Shown here: positions 33,798 through 42,754 of the stretch, piece by piece
Layout of the letters: each line of letters opens with the position of its first letter
Position numbering within the stretch: position 1 is the stretch's first letter
Assembly: GCA_049282265.1 (NCBI GenBank)
Contig: JBAPTR010000199.1
Span: forward strand, 1-64,000
Reading direction: 5' to 3'
Source of the DNA: CAYUCJ01 sp049282265
Lineage (GTDB): Bacteria; Desulfobacterota; DSM-4660; Desulfatiglandales; Desulfatiglandaceae
DNA length: 64,000 nt
The notes under the pieces: generated by a model
What the model was told of the DNA's origin: nothing
Databases searched by the model: none
What the model saw: only the letters and a program-made list of their open reading frames with translations
Made by a program: the position numbers and the translations under genes

Positions 33798-35087
33798 TTG
33801 AATCGAGACCTGTTTAAGAAACGGAAAAACAGTGTCGTGGAAATAATCGGCTTCGGTGGTGCGTATTTGTTTGCCGTCTCCGCCCTTTTGAGCAGATCGG
33901 GAGCCAATATTGCACTCGGAGCAATGGTACTGGCATTTATCCTGAGTTTCAGGTCCTGGTGGCCTGTTCTTAAACGGGACCGGGTGTTCCTGTTTTCCAT
34001 CTGTTTTTTCCTCCTTCTTGCCCTGAGAACCGTCTGGGCAGCGTGGGACTTCCCTCAGCTAACCGATAGGCATCTTGATGGATTTTGGGACTGGTTCTAT
34101 CTGAGCTTTTTTATTCCCACGGCCTGGTGGTTTCAGGGGAAAACAAAACGTGCCTATGCTGCACTGTACCTTTTATTCGGCGGATTACTGCTGCACATCT
34201 TTTATGAGACCAATTGGTCTCAGCTCGAAAGGGCTCTCCACGGCGCACGCAGCGGCCTGGGCATGCAGATTCCGCTAACCGGCCTATTCAGCTGTACAGC
34301 TCTGCTGGGGACAATCATGCTGGCTCCCCGAATCTGGGGATCCGCCCAAAGGATGCCCCTGTTCATCCTGCGGGTTGCCGTGTGGTTCGTTTTTGTTGCA
34401 GCTTTTTTAGAGGTTCTTCTCATCACCCAGTCCATCACTTCCTGGTTGGCAGGGGTAATCGTTATCCCCCCCCTTGTCTGGATACTTGTTCGCAGGCATT
34501 TCAGGCTTATGGGAACCAAACTCCGAGCTGCGGGGGCCGTCTTTGCCATCGTGGGGATAGCAGCAATAGTGTTTCTGCTGATCAAGAATGCGGGTACCAT
34601 CGAAAAAAGGCTTTCTTCTCAAGAAAAGGTCATACAGGCGATAACAACACTTGATTTCGATAAAATTCCTTTCACCGCTGGCATAGGGATGCGCCTCTGG
34701 ACGTATCGGTATGGTGTTGGAAAGTGGCTTGAAAGGCCCTTTTTTGGCTGGGGCACCGGAGTGGAAGTGGCAAAGCTTCCCCAACGGCCCGCCAAGTGTC
34801 TTGACCACATGCACAACACTTACCTTGAAATCCTGACACGCTTTGGCATCGTGGGACTCTTTTTCTTCATCGCAGGGATATGGCTCTTTGTGAGTTCTTT
34901 GAGAAAGGCCTATCACCGCGGGAGATTGCCTCTGGATCTTCTCCTGTTTTTTATCGGCGCACTGGGGATACTGATTATGTGGTGTGCCGGAAATTTCAGG
35001 ATGCCCACCTACTTGCTCTGCCACTACATTCTTCTTGGAGGACTGGCCTATTCTTTTTGCTTTGCCCCTGCTCGTCAGGAGCACTGA
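33798..35087 (+). CDS. O-antigen ligase/polymerase-like membrane protein
   Basis: Integral membrane protein of 429 residues with about ten hydrophobic spans. The Wzy_C/O-antigen-ligase signature is visible: the periplasmic loop with YGVGKWLERPFFGWGTG and, further on, HMHNTYLEILTRFGIVGL. WaaL attaches O-chains to lipid A-core; Wzy polymerises O-units. With no Wzx or Wzz gene in the window the two cannot be told apart, but a ligase is favoured inside a core locus. The only reasonable start is TTG 33798 with GAGGGGG about ten bases before it. Confidence 0.8.
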   Translation: MNRDLFKKRKNSVVEIIGFGGAYLFAVSALLSRSGANIALGAMVLAFILSFRSWWPVLKRDRVFLFSICFFLLLALRTVWAAWDFPQLTDRHLDGFWDWFYLSFFIPTAWWFQGKTKRAYAALYLLFGGLLLHIFYETNWSQLERALHGARSGLGMQIPLTGLFSCTALLGTIMLAPRIWGSAQRMPLFILRVAVWFVFVAAFLEVLLITQSITSWLAGVIVIPPLVWILVRRHFRLMGTKLRAAGAVFAIVGIAAIVFLLIKNAGTIEKRLSSQEKVIQAITTLDFDKIPFTAGIGMRLWTYRYGVGKWLERPFFGWGTGVEVAKLPQRPAKCLDHMHNTYLEILTRFGIVGLFFFIAGIWLFVSSLRKAYHRGRLPLDLLLFFIGALGILIMWCAGNFRMPTYLLCHYILLGGLAYSFCFAPARQEH

Positions 35088-35153
35088 GGATTCTGAGAGC
35101 ACAAGAATCACAGAAACTCGTCACGGCAAAAAGGATGAGGAGGAAAAGGTAAT

Positions 35154-36308
35154 TTGAAATACACTGGAAAACTGGTGACCATTTTCATCCCCTCTTTCGG
35201 AGACGGCGGCGCCGAACACATGCTGATCAACCTCTCAAGGGGTTTCGCCCAAAAGGGGTTGAAGGTAGATTTCTTGATCGGCACTACCAAAGGCCCCTAC
35301 ATTTCCAATCTACCTTCAAGCGTCAGGGTACTGGAACTGGGAAACACGAACCCGGACGGGATCGTCGGGGCTCTTGTGTGTTATCTGAAGGAGAACCGGC
35401 CCGAGGTCCTTCTATGTACCAAACGCGGTGATCGTGAGGCATTGCTCGCAAGGGATTTGGCCGGAGTATCGACTCGGATAGCACTGAGGACCGGCACCAC
35501 AGTAACTCAAAGGGACAAGTCCAAAAGTTTTTTCAAGAAATGGCAGACCCGTCGTAAGATGCGGGAGGCCTATTCCAAGGCTGACATCGTTGTAGCTGTT
35601 TCCAATGGGGTGGCCGAAGACCTGACATTCATTACGCGGTTGCCTCCGGATAAAATCTCTGTTATTCCTAATCCGGTCGTAACCCCTGAACTCGTGGACC
35701 TGTCCAGGGCACCGCTGGATCATCCCTGGTTCCGCCAGGACAGCCCGCCCGTTATCCTCGGTGCAGGGGGTCTCCGTCGTGCAAAGGATTTCCCCACGTT
35801 GATCGAGGCCTTTGCAAAAGTACGCCGGCATCGCCCATCTCGATTGATGATCCTGGGAGAAGGGAGGCAAAGAGACCGCCTGGAAAAACTCGCAGAAAAA
35901 CTGGGAGTAAGAGAAGATTTTATGCTGCCGGGATTCGTGGAGAACCCTTACGCCTTTATGGCAAGAGCAGGGCTGTTTGTCCTGTCCTCCTTATGGGAGG
36001 GTTCCCCGAACGTTCTCACAGAGGCCCTGGCTGTCGGGACCCCGGTCGTATCCACCGATTGCAGAAGCGGGCCGAAGGAGATCCTTCAAAACGGCCGTTT
36101 CGGACCATTGGTGCCTGTGGGAAAAGTTGATGCAATGGCCAAAGCCATGCTGGAGACCCTTAGAAACCCCCTGGACAGCCGGACACTTCGATCGGCAACC
36201 AGCGCATACACATTGGAGAAAAGCGCCGAACAGTATATCTCAATCCTGGGGCTGCGTGAAGACACGAACAACACGGACGACAACGCCAATGAAACCCTAT
36301 CCGACTGA
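35154..36308 (+). CDS. Glycosyltransferase family 4, tandem paralogue 1
   Basis: First of four related GT4 genes (others at 36289, 37448 and 40404). Shared features are the N-terminal GDGGAEHMLINLSRGFAQKG loop, a GPYI..LP..VRVLELG block, a GTT segment near residue 115, and the donor-site motif EGSPNVLTEALAVGTPVVSTDC. Start is TTG 35154 with GAGGAGG upstream. Bases 35974-36064 are identical to 37124-37214 in the next gene, over the donor-binding motif. It overlaps that gene by 20 bases. Sugar donor and acceptor are unknown. Confidence 0.87.
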   Translation: MKYTGKLVTIFIPSFGDGGAEHMLINLSRGFAQKGLKVDFLIGTTKGPYISNLPSSVRVLELGNTNPDGIVGALVCYLKENRPEVLLCTKRGDREALLARDLAGVSTRIALRTGTTVTQRDKSKSFFKKWQTRRKMREAYSKADIVVAVSNGVAEDLTFITRLPPDKISVIPNPVVTPELVDLSRAPLDHPWFRQDSPPVILGAGGLRRAKDFPTLIEAFAKVRRHRPSRLMILGEGRQRDRLEKLAEKLGVREDFMLPGFVENPYAFMARAGLFVLSSLWEGSPNVLTEALAVGTPVVSTDCRSGPKEILQNGRFGPLVPVGKVDAMAKAMLETLRNPLDSRTLRSATSAYTLEKSAEQYISILGLREDTNNTDDNANETLSD

Positions 36309-37434
36309 CCAAGAAACCCACATCGCATTTTTCATGGCCTCCCTGAGCAACGGCGGCATAGGGAAGATGCGGATTCACCTCACCAGGGAGCTGGTAAAAC
36401 GCGGAGTAAAGGTGGACCTGCTACTGGGGAGAGAAGAAGGCCCTTACTTTCAAAATGTGGACCCCGACGTACGCATTGTCAGGCTCGGGACCTCTCATGC
36501 CGTCAGGAGTCTGCCCAAGCTGATCCGTTACCTGCGCCGTGAACACCCGGATGTCCTCGTCACCGAGAGGATACGGGTGAATGTTGCCGCTATCCGCGCG
36601 CGTCGATTCGCCCGCGTGAAAACCCGAATCTATGCCGGTATCCACACGGCCATGTCTCGCGAGATTAAGAATCTCAGGCCCGAAAAGCGGAAAACTCATT
36701 TGCCCCTTATGCAGCGCTATTATCCTCAAAACGATGGATACATAGCCGTTTCCAAAGGTGTTGCAGAAGATCTCGTCAACATGATCGACGTGCCTGCCGG
36801 GAAGATTCACGTGGTGTACAACCCGGTGGTGACAAAGGATCTCCTCACCAAGGCCCGGGAGCCACTCGATCATCCCTGGTTCATGCCGCCAGGGCCGCCT
36901 GTCATCCTGGGAACAGGAAGGCTAGAACCCCAAAAGGATTTTCCTACCTTGCTTCATGCATTTGCCGCGGTCCGCAAATCAAGGTCCTGCAGGCTCGTAA
37001 TCCTCGGTGAGGGAGGAGAGCGCAATAGCTTGGAAGCACTCGCCTCCCAGCTTGGGATAAAAGAGGATCTCCAATTGCCGGGGTTTGTGGCCAATCCCTA
37101 TGCGTTCATGGCCAGGGCCGATGTGTTTGTCCTGTCCTCCTTATGGGAGGGTTCCCCGAACGTTCTCACAGAGGCCCTGGCTGTCGGGACCCCGGTCGTA
37201 TCCACCGATTGCAGGGACGGTCCCAAGGAAATCCTGCAAAATGGCCGCTACGGTCCCCTTGTTTCTGTGGGTGACAGGGACGCACTGGCCGATGCCATTG
37301 CAAAAACCCTCGATAACCCTCTCGCGGGTCGCCTGCTTCAATCTGCGGTGAGCCGATTTACGCCGGAGGCATGTGCGGACGCTTACCTGGAGGCTTTGGG
37401 GTTCGGAAGAAACCTGGCAAAGGATAATCATTAA
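36289..37434 (+). CDS. Glycosyltransferase family 4, tandem paralogue 2
   Basis: GT4 enzyme of 381 residues, sister of the preceding gene. The N-terminal FFMASLSNGGIGKMRIHL loop, EEGPYFQNV block and donor motif EGSPNVLTEALAVG are shared. The frame is open for another 104 codons upstream, but that stretch only mirrors the previous gene in another frame; ATG 36289 gives a length matching the paralogues (384, 381, 379, 381). The 91-base block at 37124-37214 is identical to the preceding gene, while flanking sequence has diverged. Confidence 0.87.
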   Translation: MKPYPTDQETHIAFFMASLSNGGIGKMRIHLTRELVKRGVKVDLLLGREEGPYFQNVDPDVRIVRLGTSHAVRSLPKLIRYLRREHPDVLVTERIRVNVAAIRARRFARVKTRIYAGIHTAMSREIKNLRPEKRKTHLPLMQRYYPQNDGYIAVSKGVAEDLVNMIDVPAGKIHVVYNPVVTKDLLTKAREPLDHPWFMPPGPPVILGTGRLEPQKDFPTLLHAFAAVRKSRSCRLVILGEGGERNSLEALASQLGIKEDLQLPGFVANPYAFMARADVFVLSSLWEGSPNVLTEALAVGTPVVSTDCRDGPKEILQNGRYGPLVSVGDRDALADAIAKTLDNPLAGRLLQSAVSRFTPEACADAYLEALGFGRNLAKDNH

Positions 37435-37447
37435 AGGAGATCTTTCT

Positions 37448-38587
37448 ATTTCTAGCTCAACTATTTGTAATATTGCTATTTTATTGGCAACATCCGGTCA
37501 CAGTGGTGTTGATCGCCTCATGAAAAATCTGATTCCGGCCCTATCGGCTGAGGGAGTGGCAGTGGATCTGCTGCATGTAAAGAACCACGGCCCTTACCTG
37601 GACAGTGTCCCGGAAAATGTCCGTGTGGTGGATCTTGGCGCCGCACATACCTATTCTTCTCTCCGACCGGTCGTGCGATATTTGCGGAGGGAATGCCCGA
37701 ATGTCCTGCTCTCTGACAAGGACAAGGTCAACCGCATTTCCCTGATGGCAAAAACGCTGGGGCGGGTCTCCAGCAGGGTCGCCGTCAGGACAGGGACCAC
37801 TGTTTCAAAAGACCTTGAAGGACGGGGGCTCCTCCACCGGTTAGCCCATTACCTCTCCATGCACTATCTCTACCGTAAGGCGGACGCCATCATCGTCCCT
37901 TCAAAAGGGGCGGCCCTGGACCTTTCCCGATTTGCGTCGATCCCCGTAGGACGAATCAGCGTCGTGCCCAATCCAATCGTCACACCCGGTCTTTTGAGTG
38001 AAGCCGAAGAGCCATTGGCTCACCCCTGGTTTTCCAATCGAGAGGTGCCCGTCATCCTCGGCGTCGGAGAACTCTGTTCCAGAAAGGATTTCTACACGTT
38101 GATTCGGGCAGTTGCGAAGGTTCAACAACGTCTCCCCAGCAGGCTCCTGCTCATCGGCGAGGGACGCCACCGTGCCAAACTTGAAATGCTCGTCAAGGAG
38201 CTTGGGCTGCAGGATCTCGTTTCCATGCCGGGATTCATAAAGAATCCCTTTTCGTACATGAAAAAAAGCGATCTGCTCGTTCAGACATCCCGTTACGAGG
38301 GCTTTGGAAACGTCCTCGTGGAGGCCATGGCGCTCGGAACACCTGTCGTTTCGACGGACTGTCCAAGCGGACCGAGGGAAATCCTGAAAAACGGCCGTTT
38401 CGGATCCCTTGTGAAAGTGGGTGACGTCGATGGTGTAGCCAGGGCCATTGTTGACACAATCCATGATCCTCTCCCCGCCTCCATGCTTCAACGAGCCGCT
38501 GATGAATATGCACTTTCCTCAATTACAAAGGCTTATATCAAGGTCCTGGGTGTTGAAAAACCCAATTCCGTCGGGGAAACCCACTGA
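37448..38587 (+). CDS. Glycosyltransferase family 4, tandem paralogue 3, probable AUU start
   Basis: GT4 enzyme with ATSGHSGVDRLMKNL at the N-terminus, GPYLDSVPENVRVVDLG, RTGTTVS and the donor motif EGFGNVLVEAMALGTPVVSTDC. No ATG, and no properly placed GTG or TTG, precedes the first beta strand. AAAGGAGA at 37433-37440 lies eight bases before ATT 37448, and starting there yields 379 residues, matching the paralogues. The only upstream option is GTG 37373, 62 bases inside the previous gene. TTG 37490 would cut the first strand. It ends one base into asnB. Confidence 0.85.
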   Translation: MSSSTICNIAILLATSGHSGVDRLMKNLIPALSAEGVAVDLLHVKNHGPYLDSVPENVRVVDLGAAHTYSSLRPVVRYLRRECPNVLLSDKDKVNRISLMAKTLGRVSSRVAVRTGTTVSKDLEGRGLLHRLAHYLSMHYLYRKADAIIVPSKGAALDLSRFASIPVGRISVVPNPIVTPGLLSEAEEPLAHPWFSNREVPVILGVGELCSRKDFYTLIRAVAKVQQRLPSRLLLIGEGRHRAKLEMLVKELGLQDLVSMPGFIKNPFSYMKKSDLLVQTSRYEGFGNVLVEAMALGTPVVSTDCPSGPREILKNGRFGSLVKVGDVDGVARAIVDTIHDPLPASMLQRAADEYALSSITKAYIKVLGVEKPNSVGETH

Positions 38588-40407
38588 TGTGCGGGATATG
38601 CGGGATTCATTTACAGGATGCTCTTGTTGACCGTAATCACGTGCTCGAGGCGGCTCAGAAGCTTCAACACCGTGGCCCCGACCGAACCGGGAGCTTTTTT
38701 GACGGCCCTGTAGGATTGGCCCACACCCGCCTCTCCATCATCGATCTTTCTGGCGGCGATCAGCCCCTGTTTGCTCAAAACAGGGAACTGGTGCTCATAG
38801 CCAACGGGGAAATCTACAATTACGTGGAACTCCGCCGGGAACTCGAGAAAAAGGGGCGCCAATTCGAAACCCATTCCGATTCGGAAGTCATCCTTCACGC
38901 CTACATGGAATACGGATCAGGGTTTCTGGAACACCTGAACGGCATGTTTGCCTTTGCCCTCTATGACAAGACCAGGAAGGAACTCCTCCTCGCCCGTGAC
39001 CGGCTTGGCATCAAACCCCTTTTTATCGGTCATCTTCCCCGCGGTGTTGCATTCGCCTCGGAACTCAAGGCCCTTTTTTTCCTCAACGCCGGAGATCCCC
39101 AGATTGATCCGGTCGGGCTGGCAGGGTATTTCCAAAACCAGTTCGCCACGGAAACCACCACCGTTGTCAAAGACGTTGAGAGGGTCCTGCCCGGGGAAGC
39201 CGTGATCCTGCGACAAGGGCGAATTGCAGAGAGATGGCGCTACTGGTCACCTCTCAAGGTCAGGCCTGCACCCATGGATTTTGCAGAGGCCCAGGAACGC
39301 TTTGATGCGATAATGACGGACGTCATGGTCGAACATATGCGTTCCGATGTCCCCTTCGGCCTGTTCCTTTCCGGGGGCGTGGACTCGTCCATCCTGCTGG
39401 CGTTGCTGAACCATCATGCAAACAAACCCTTGAGAACCTTTTCCGTGGGTTTTTCCGGCACGCGCATCAGGGATGAATTGCCGGTTGCGGAAAGGCTTGC
39501 CAAGCGTTTCGCAACCCGGCACACTGCCATCAGCCCCACGCCCGCTGACATTTTTAGCAGTCTCCCCCTTACCGTTTGGGCAGCTGACGAGCTAATGCGG
39601 GACTATGCGAACCTTCCGACGGTCCTGCTGGCAAAGGCGGCCGGCTCGGAACTCAAAGTGGTCTTTTCGGGCGAAGGGGGAGACGAGGTTTTTGCGGGTT
39701 ACGGGCGTTATCGGTCTTCGGTTGTGGAGAGGTGGTTCAAAGGAATGATGGCCCCTGGTTCCGGCGGGTTTCGGACCCGCGGGACCCTCCGCGGTTCCTG
39801 GCCTCGCCGCCTTTTCAAGAAAAATCTCCTGGAGGCCGCAGAATCGGCCCGTGGACCCTTTGTCCGCGCCTGGAAAAACACCCCTCAAGGATGGAGTGAT
39901 CTCCAGCGCATGCAATATGTCGACCTTACAACCGCGCTCCCCGACAACCTGCTGGTCAAGCTCGACCGCATGCTCATGGCATGGAGCCTGGAAGGTCGTG
40001 TCCCTTTTCTCGACCATCGAGTAGTGGAGTTCGGGCTAAGCCTGCCTGATCACTTGAAGGTTATGGAAAAACAGGGGAAATTTTTTCTCAAGAAATGGGC
40101 GGCCCGTTTCCTGCCCGAAGACCATCTGTTTACTCCCAAACAGGGCTTTCATGTACCGGTGGGTGAGTGGCTCAAGGGAGACTTGCTCGACCGCCTGCAG
40201 GATGTGCTTCCCCGCCACCCTGCGATTCGTCAATGGTTCCGAGTTCCGGGCGTAAAGGAACTAATCGGCAGGTGTCGCACATCAGGGCCCACGAGTCGCA
40301 CGGTCTGGGCCCTCTTTCAATTCGCCCTTTGGCACCAGATCTTCGTTGTCGAGAAAGGTCGTAGGCCGGCTGAACGCATGGATCCGGTGGAGATGATTTC
40401 GCGATGA
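38587..40407 (+). CDS. asnB: Asparagine synthase-like glutamine amidotransferase (AsnB family)
   Basis: Two-domain amidotransferase of 606 residues. The N-terminal class II glutaminase domain has the nucleophile Cys2 (MCGICG), LQHRGPD, RLSIIDLSGG and NGEIYNY; the C-terminal domain has the ATP pyrophosphatase loop SGGVDSS. It could make asparagine, but its location between two glycosyltransferase genes suggests it may amidate a sugar acid of the surface polysaccharide, as some AsnB-like proteins in O-antigen clusters do. It starts on the previous stop (TGATG) and shares ATGA with the next gene. Confidence 0.88.
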   Translation: MCGICGIHLQDALVDRNHVLEAAQKLQHRGPDRTGSFFDGPVGLAHTRLSIIDLSGGDQPLFAQNRELVLIANGEIYNYVELRRELEKKGRQFETHSDSEVILHAYMEYGSGFLEHLNGMFAFALYDKTRKELLLARDRLGIKPLFIGHLPRGVAFASELKALFFLNAGDPQIDPVGLAGYFQNQFATETTTVVKDVERVLPGEAVILRQGRIAERWRYWSPLKVRPAPMDFAEAQERFDAIMTDVMVEHMRSDVPFGLFLSGGVDSSILLALLNHHANKPLRTFSVGFSGTRIRDELPVAERLAKRFATRHTAISPTPADIFSSLPLTVWAADELMRDYANLPTVLLAKAAGSELKVVFSGEGGDEVFAGYGRYRSSVVERWFKGMMAPGSGGFRTRGTLRGSWPRRLFKKNLLEAAESARGPFVRAWKNTPQGWSDLQRMQYVDLTTALPDNLLVKLDRMLMAWSLEGRVPFLDHRVVEFGLSLPDHLKVMEKQGKFFLKKWAARFLPEDHLFTPKQGFHVPVGEWLKGDLLDRLQDVLPRHPAIRQWFRVPGVKELIGRCRTSGPTSRTVWALFQFALWHQIFVVEKGRRPAERMDPVEMISR

Positions 40408-41549
40408 GACCCCACGAAGAAACCACCTCCAAGATTGCAATATTCGTTTCCTTTTCCGGGGCCGGGGGTGTGGAGCGAATGATCTTGAATCTCTTGAAGG
40501 GCCTGGTTGATCTGGGGGTCCCCCTGGACCTCATACCCGTTAAGATGGAGAGCACCCACCTTGGAGCCCTGCCTCCGTCCGTCAGGGTCATGGATCTCGG
40601 GGCATCCCATACCCTTAGCAGTCTGCCCGGGCTAATACGTTATCTGAAATCCGAACGGCCGGCGGCAATTCTGGCGGCAAAAGACCGTGCCAATCAAACG
40701 GCCGTCATGGCCCACTATCTGGCAGGTGTCCCCACGCGCCTGGTATTACGCATGGGGACCACCCTATCAGGTGCAATGGCCGGGCGAAGTCGTATCAAGC
40801 AACGCTTTTGGTATTTGCGCATGCGGCTTCTCTATCCCCATGCCGATGCGGTTGTGGCCGTCTCCAGGGGCGTGGCGGATGACCTGGAAACCAGGGCCTT
40901 TCTCCCCCCTTCTCTCTTGCGGGTCATTGAAAATCCCGTAATCACGCCGGAACTCCTCACCATGGCGAACGAACCCGTCGACCACCCCTGGTTTCGGGAA
41001 AAGGATTGTTCCGTAATCATCGGTGTCGGCCGATTGACCCGGCAAAAGGGCTTTATGACGCTTGTGCGGGCATTTGCAAAAGTGAGAAAGTCACGGTCCT
41101 GTCGCCTGGTCCTGCTGGGCGAGGGACGCGACAGGCCTCGAATTGAAAAGCTCACGGGTGAATTGGGAATCACGGGCGACGTGGATCTCCCGGGATTCGT
41201 GAAGAACCCCTACGCCTATATGAGCAAGGCAGCGGTGTTTGCCCTTTCTTCCGCATGGGAGGGCTCTCCCAATGTATTGACAGAGGCCCTGGCGCTGGGG
41301 ACTCCGGTGGTCGCCACAGACTGCCCCAGCGGCCCCAGGGAGATCCTGGAAAATGGGCGTTACGGCCCGCTCGTGCCCATTGGAGACCCGGCGGCACTGG
41401 CCGATGCCATACTTTCCACCCTGGACTCCCCAATTGAAAAAACCCTCTTGAAAAACGCCGTGCGTGCTTATACTGTGGAGGCAAGCAGCAAACGGTATCT
41501 TGATCTGCTGCTTGGAAAGGAAACAGATGCTCCTGTCTCTGCGATATAA
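40404..41549 (+). CDS. Glycosyltransferase family 4, tandem paralogue 4
   Basis: GT4 enzyme of 381 residues. FVSFSGAGGVERMILNLLKG at the N-terminus, LGALPPSVRVMDLGASHTLSSL, RMGTTLSG and the donor motif EGSPNVLTEALALGTPVVATDC place it with the three genes before asnB. In the donor motif its protein sequence is very close to paralogues 1 and 2, but the DNA differs at many third positions, so it was not part of the recent exchange between them. Its 3' end overlaps the sulfotransferase gene by 23 bases. Confidence 0.87.
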   Translation: MRPHEETTSKIAIFVSFSGAGGVERMILNLLKGLVDLGVPLDLIPVKMESTHLGALPPSVRVMDLGASHTLSSLPGLIRYLKSERPAAILAAKDRANQTAVMAHYLAGVPTRLVLRMGTTLSGAMAGRSRIKQRFWYLRMRLLYPHADAVVAVSRGVADDLETRAFLPPSLLRVIENPVITPELLTMANEPVDHPWFREKDCSVIIGVGRLTRQKGFMTLVRAFAKVRKSRSCRLVLLGEGRDRPRIEKLTGELGITGDVDLPGFVKNPYAYMSKAAVFALSSAWEGSPNVLTEALALGTPVVATDCPSGPREILENGRYGPLVPIGDPAALADAILSTLDSPIEKTLLKNAVRAYTVEASSKRYLDLLLGKETDAPVSAI

Positions 41550-42177
41550 ATTCCTCTTTATCCACATTGCCAAAACGGGCGGCACCTCCATCCGTGCGGC
41601 CCTCCGGCCCTACAGATGGAAAGACCCCTACCGCATACCCCAGTTTTTATGCAGCCGCATCAGTTCCCTCACACAACACCGCCTTGCCTGCAAGATCCCC
41701 CGTCATGCAAAGGCCATAGCGGCTTATGAAATGCTCCCTCGCGAGTTTTACGATGACCTCTTCAAGTTTGCTTTTGTCAGGAACCCATGGGACCTGCAGG
41801 TCAGTTCCTATCACCACATTCAGAGAGAGCGGCCCCACCTCCTACAGAATGTTGTTGATTTTGAAGGTTTTCTCAAATGGAAACTGGATCCGGCCAGGTC
41901 TTATAACTATATCATCAATACATCCATCGAGCTGCAGTCGGACTACCTGGTGGATCTCAACGGGAACATCATTGTCGATTTCATTGGCCGATATGAACAC
42001 CTGGAAACAGATTTTCATGAGGCGTGTGAGCGGATAGGGATAAAAACCCCCAGGTTGCCTCATAAGCGGCAGGCCAGGGATCGCAGGGCCTATCAGAAAT
42101 ACTACACAGAGGAGACGGCGGGAATCGTCGCCGCGTATTTCAGGCGGGATATTGAGAAGTTCAACTATTCTTTTTGA
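41527..42177 (+). CDS. Sulfotransferase family 2-type protein
   Basis: Predicted carbohydrate sulfotransferase of 216 residues. FIHIAKTGGTSIRAAL is the 5'-phosphosulfate-binding loop for PAPS, and FVRNPWDLQVSSY is the 3'-phosphate-binding motif. It would add sulfate to a sugar of the surface polysaccharide at the cytoplasmic side. The frame extends back to 41464, but ATG 41527 with AAAGGAAA upstream opens directly into the PAPS loop. Its last 17 bases overlap the convergent gmhB gene. Confidence 0.82.
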   Translation: MLLSLRYKFLFIHIAKTGGTSIRAALRPYRWKDPYRIPQFLCSRISSLTQHRLACKIPRHAKAIAAYEMLPREFYDDLFKFAFVRNPWDLQVSSYHHIQRERPHLLQNVVDFEGFLKWKLDPARSYNYIINTSIELQSDYLVDLNGNIIVDFIGRYEHLETDFHEACERIGIKTPRLPHKRQARDRRAYQKYYTEETAGIVAAYFRRDIEKFNYSF

Positions 42178-42754
42178 AGTTGATAATCCATTGGACCGCC
42201 TCCAATAGATCTTTTGCCACATGCACCGGTTTTGCCGAGGAACCTGGAAGCAGGTATTCCCTTTCGCCTCGGCCATACCCGGTGAGGACAAGCACTCCCT
42301 TCAGGCTTGCACTGCGAGCCATTTCCAGGTCCTGGCACCGGTCGCCGACAACGTACGATCGCGCCATATCTATTGCCAATTTCCGGCAGGCCTGCTCTAT
42401 GAGCCCTGTTTCCGGCTTCCGGCAATTGCATTTCACACTGTATTCCGGAACAGTGCCCCTGCGATGATGGGGGCAGAAAAATATTCCATCGAGCCTGGCC
42501 CTACCCTTCTCGAGCATTTCTTCCATCTTGGCATGGATCTCATGCACCAATTCCACCGGAAAATAACCCCTGGCTACACCCGATTGATTGGAAACGACGA
42601 TGGCCAGGAAGCCGTTTGCATTGAGGAGCCTTATGGCATCTGCAGTTCCGGGTAGCAGAAAAAACCTGCTCGGGTGATTGATATACCCCATTTGTTCGTT
42701 GATGGTCCCGTCACGGTCCAGGAAAACCGCCGGCTTTTTCATCTGATCATCCAT
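42161..42754 (-). CDS. gmhB: D-glycero-D-manno-heptose 1,7-bisphosphate 7-phosphatase GmhB
   Basis: HAD-superfamily phosphatase removing the 7-phosphate during ADP-heptose synthesis. Motif I FLDRDGTIN, motif II VVSNQSGVARG, the zinc-binding loop with Cys/His (FFCPHHRR..CNCRKP) and motif IV VGDRCQDLEMA are all present. Three starts are possible (GTG 42760, ATG 42754, ATG 42742); ATG 42754 has GAAAGG five bases before it, and ATG 42742 overlaps the lpxK stop as ATGA. It is the last gene of the waaA-lpxK-gmhB run. Confidence 0.93.
   Translation of the reverse strand: MDDQMKKPAVFLDRDGTINEQMGYINHPSRFFLLPGTADAIRLLNANGFLAIVVSNQSGVARGYFPVELVHEIHAKMEEMLEKGRARLDGIFFCPHHRRGTVPEYSVKCNCRKPETGLIEQACRKLAIDMARSYVVGDRCQDLEMARSASLKGVLVLTGYGRGEREYLLPGSSAKPVHVAKDLLEAVQWIINFKKNS

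Noticed and set aside
35977..36288. 104-codon N-terminal extension of the second tandem glycosyltransferase
   Set aside because: It lies inside the preceding gene in another frame, and its product is unlike any glycosyltransferase N-terminus; ATG 36289 gives the family length.
39592..40017. 141-codon antisense frame within asnB
   Set aside because: It is fully contained in a well-recognised gene, with no ribosome site and no recognisable product.
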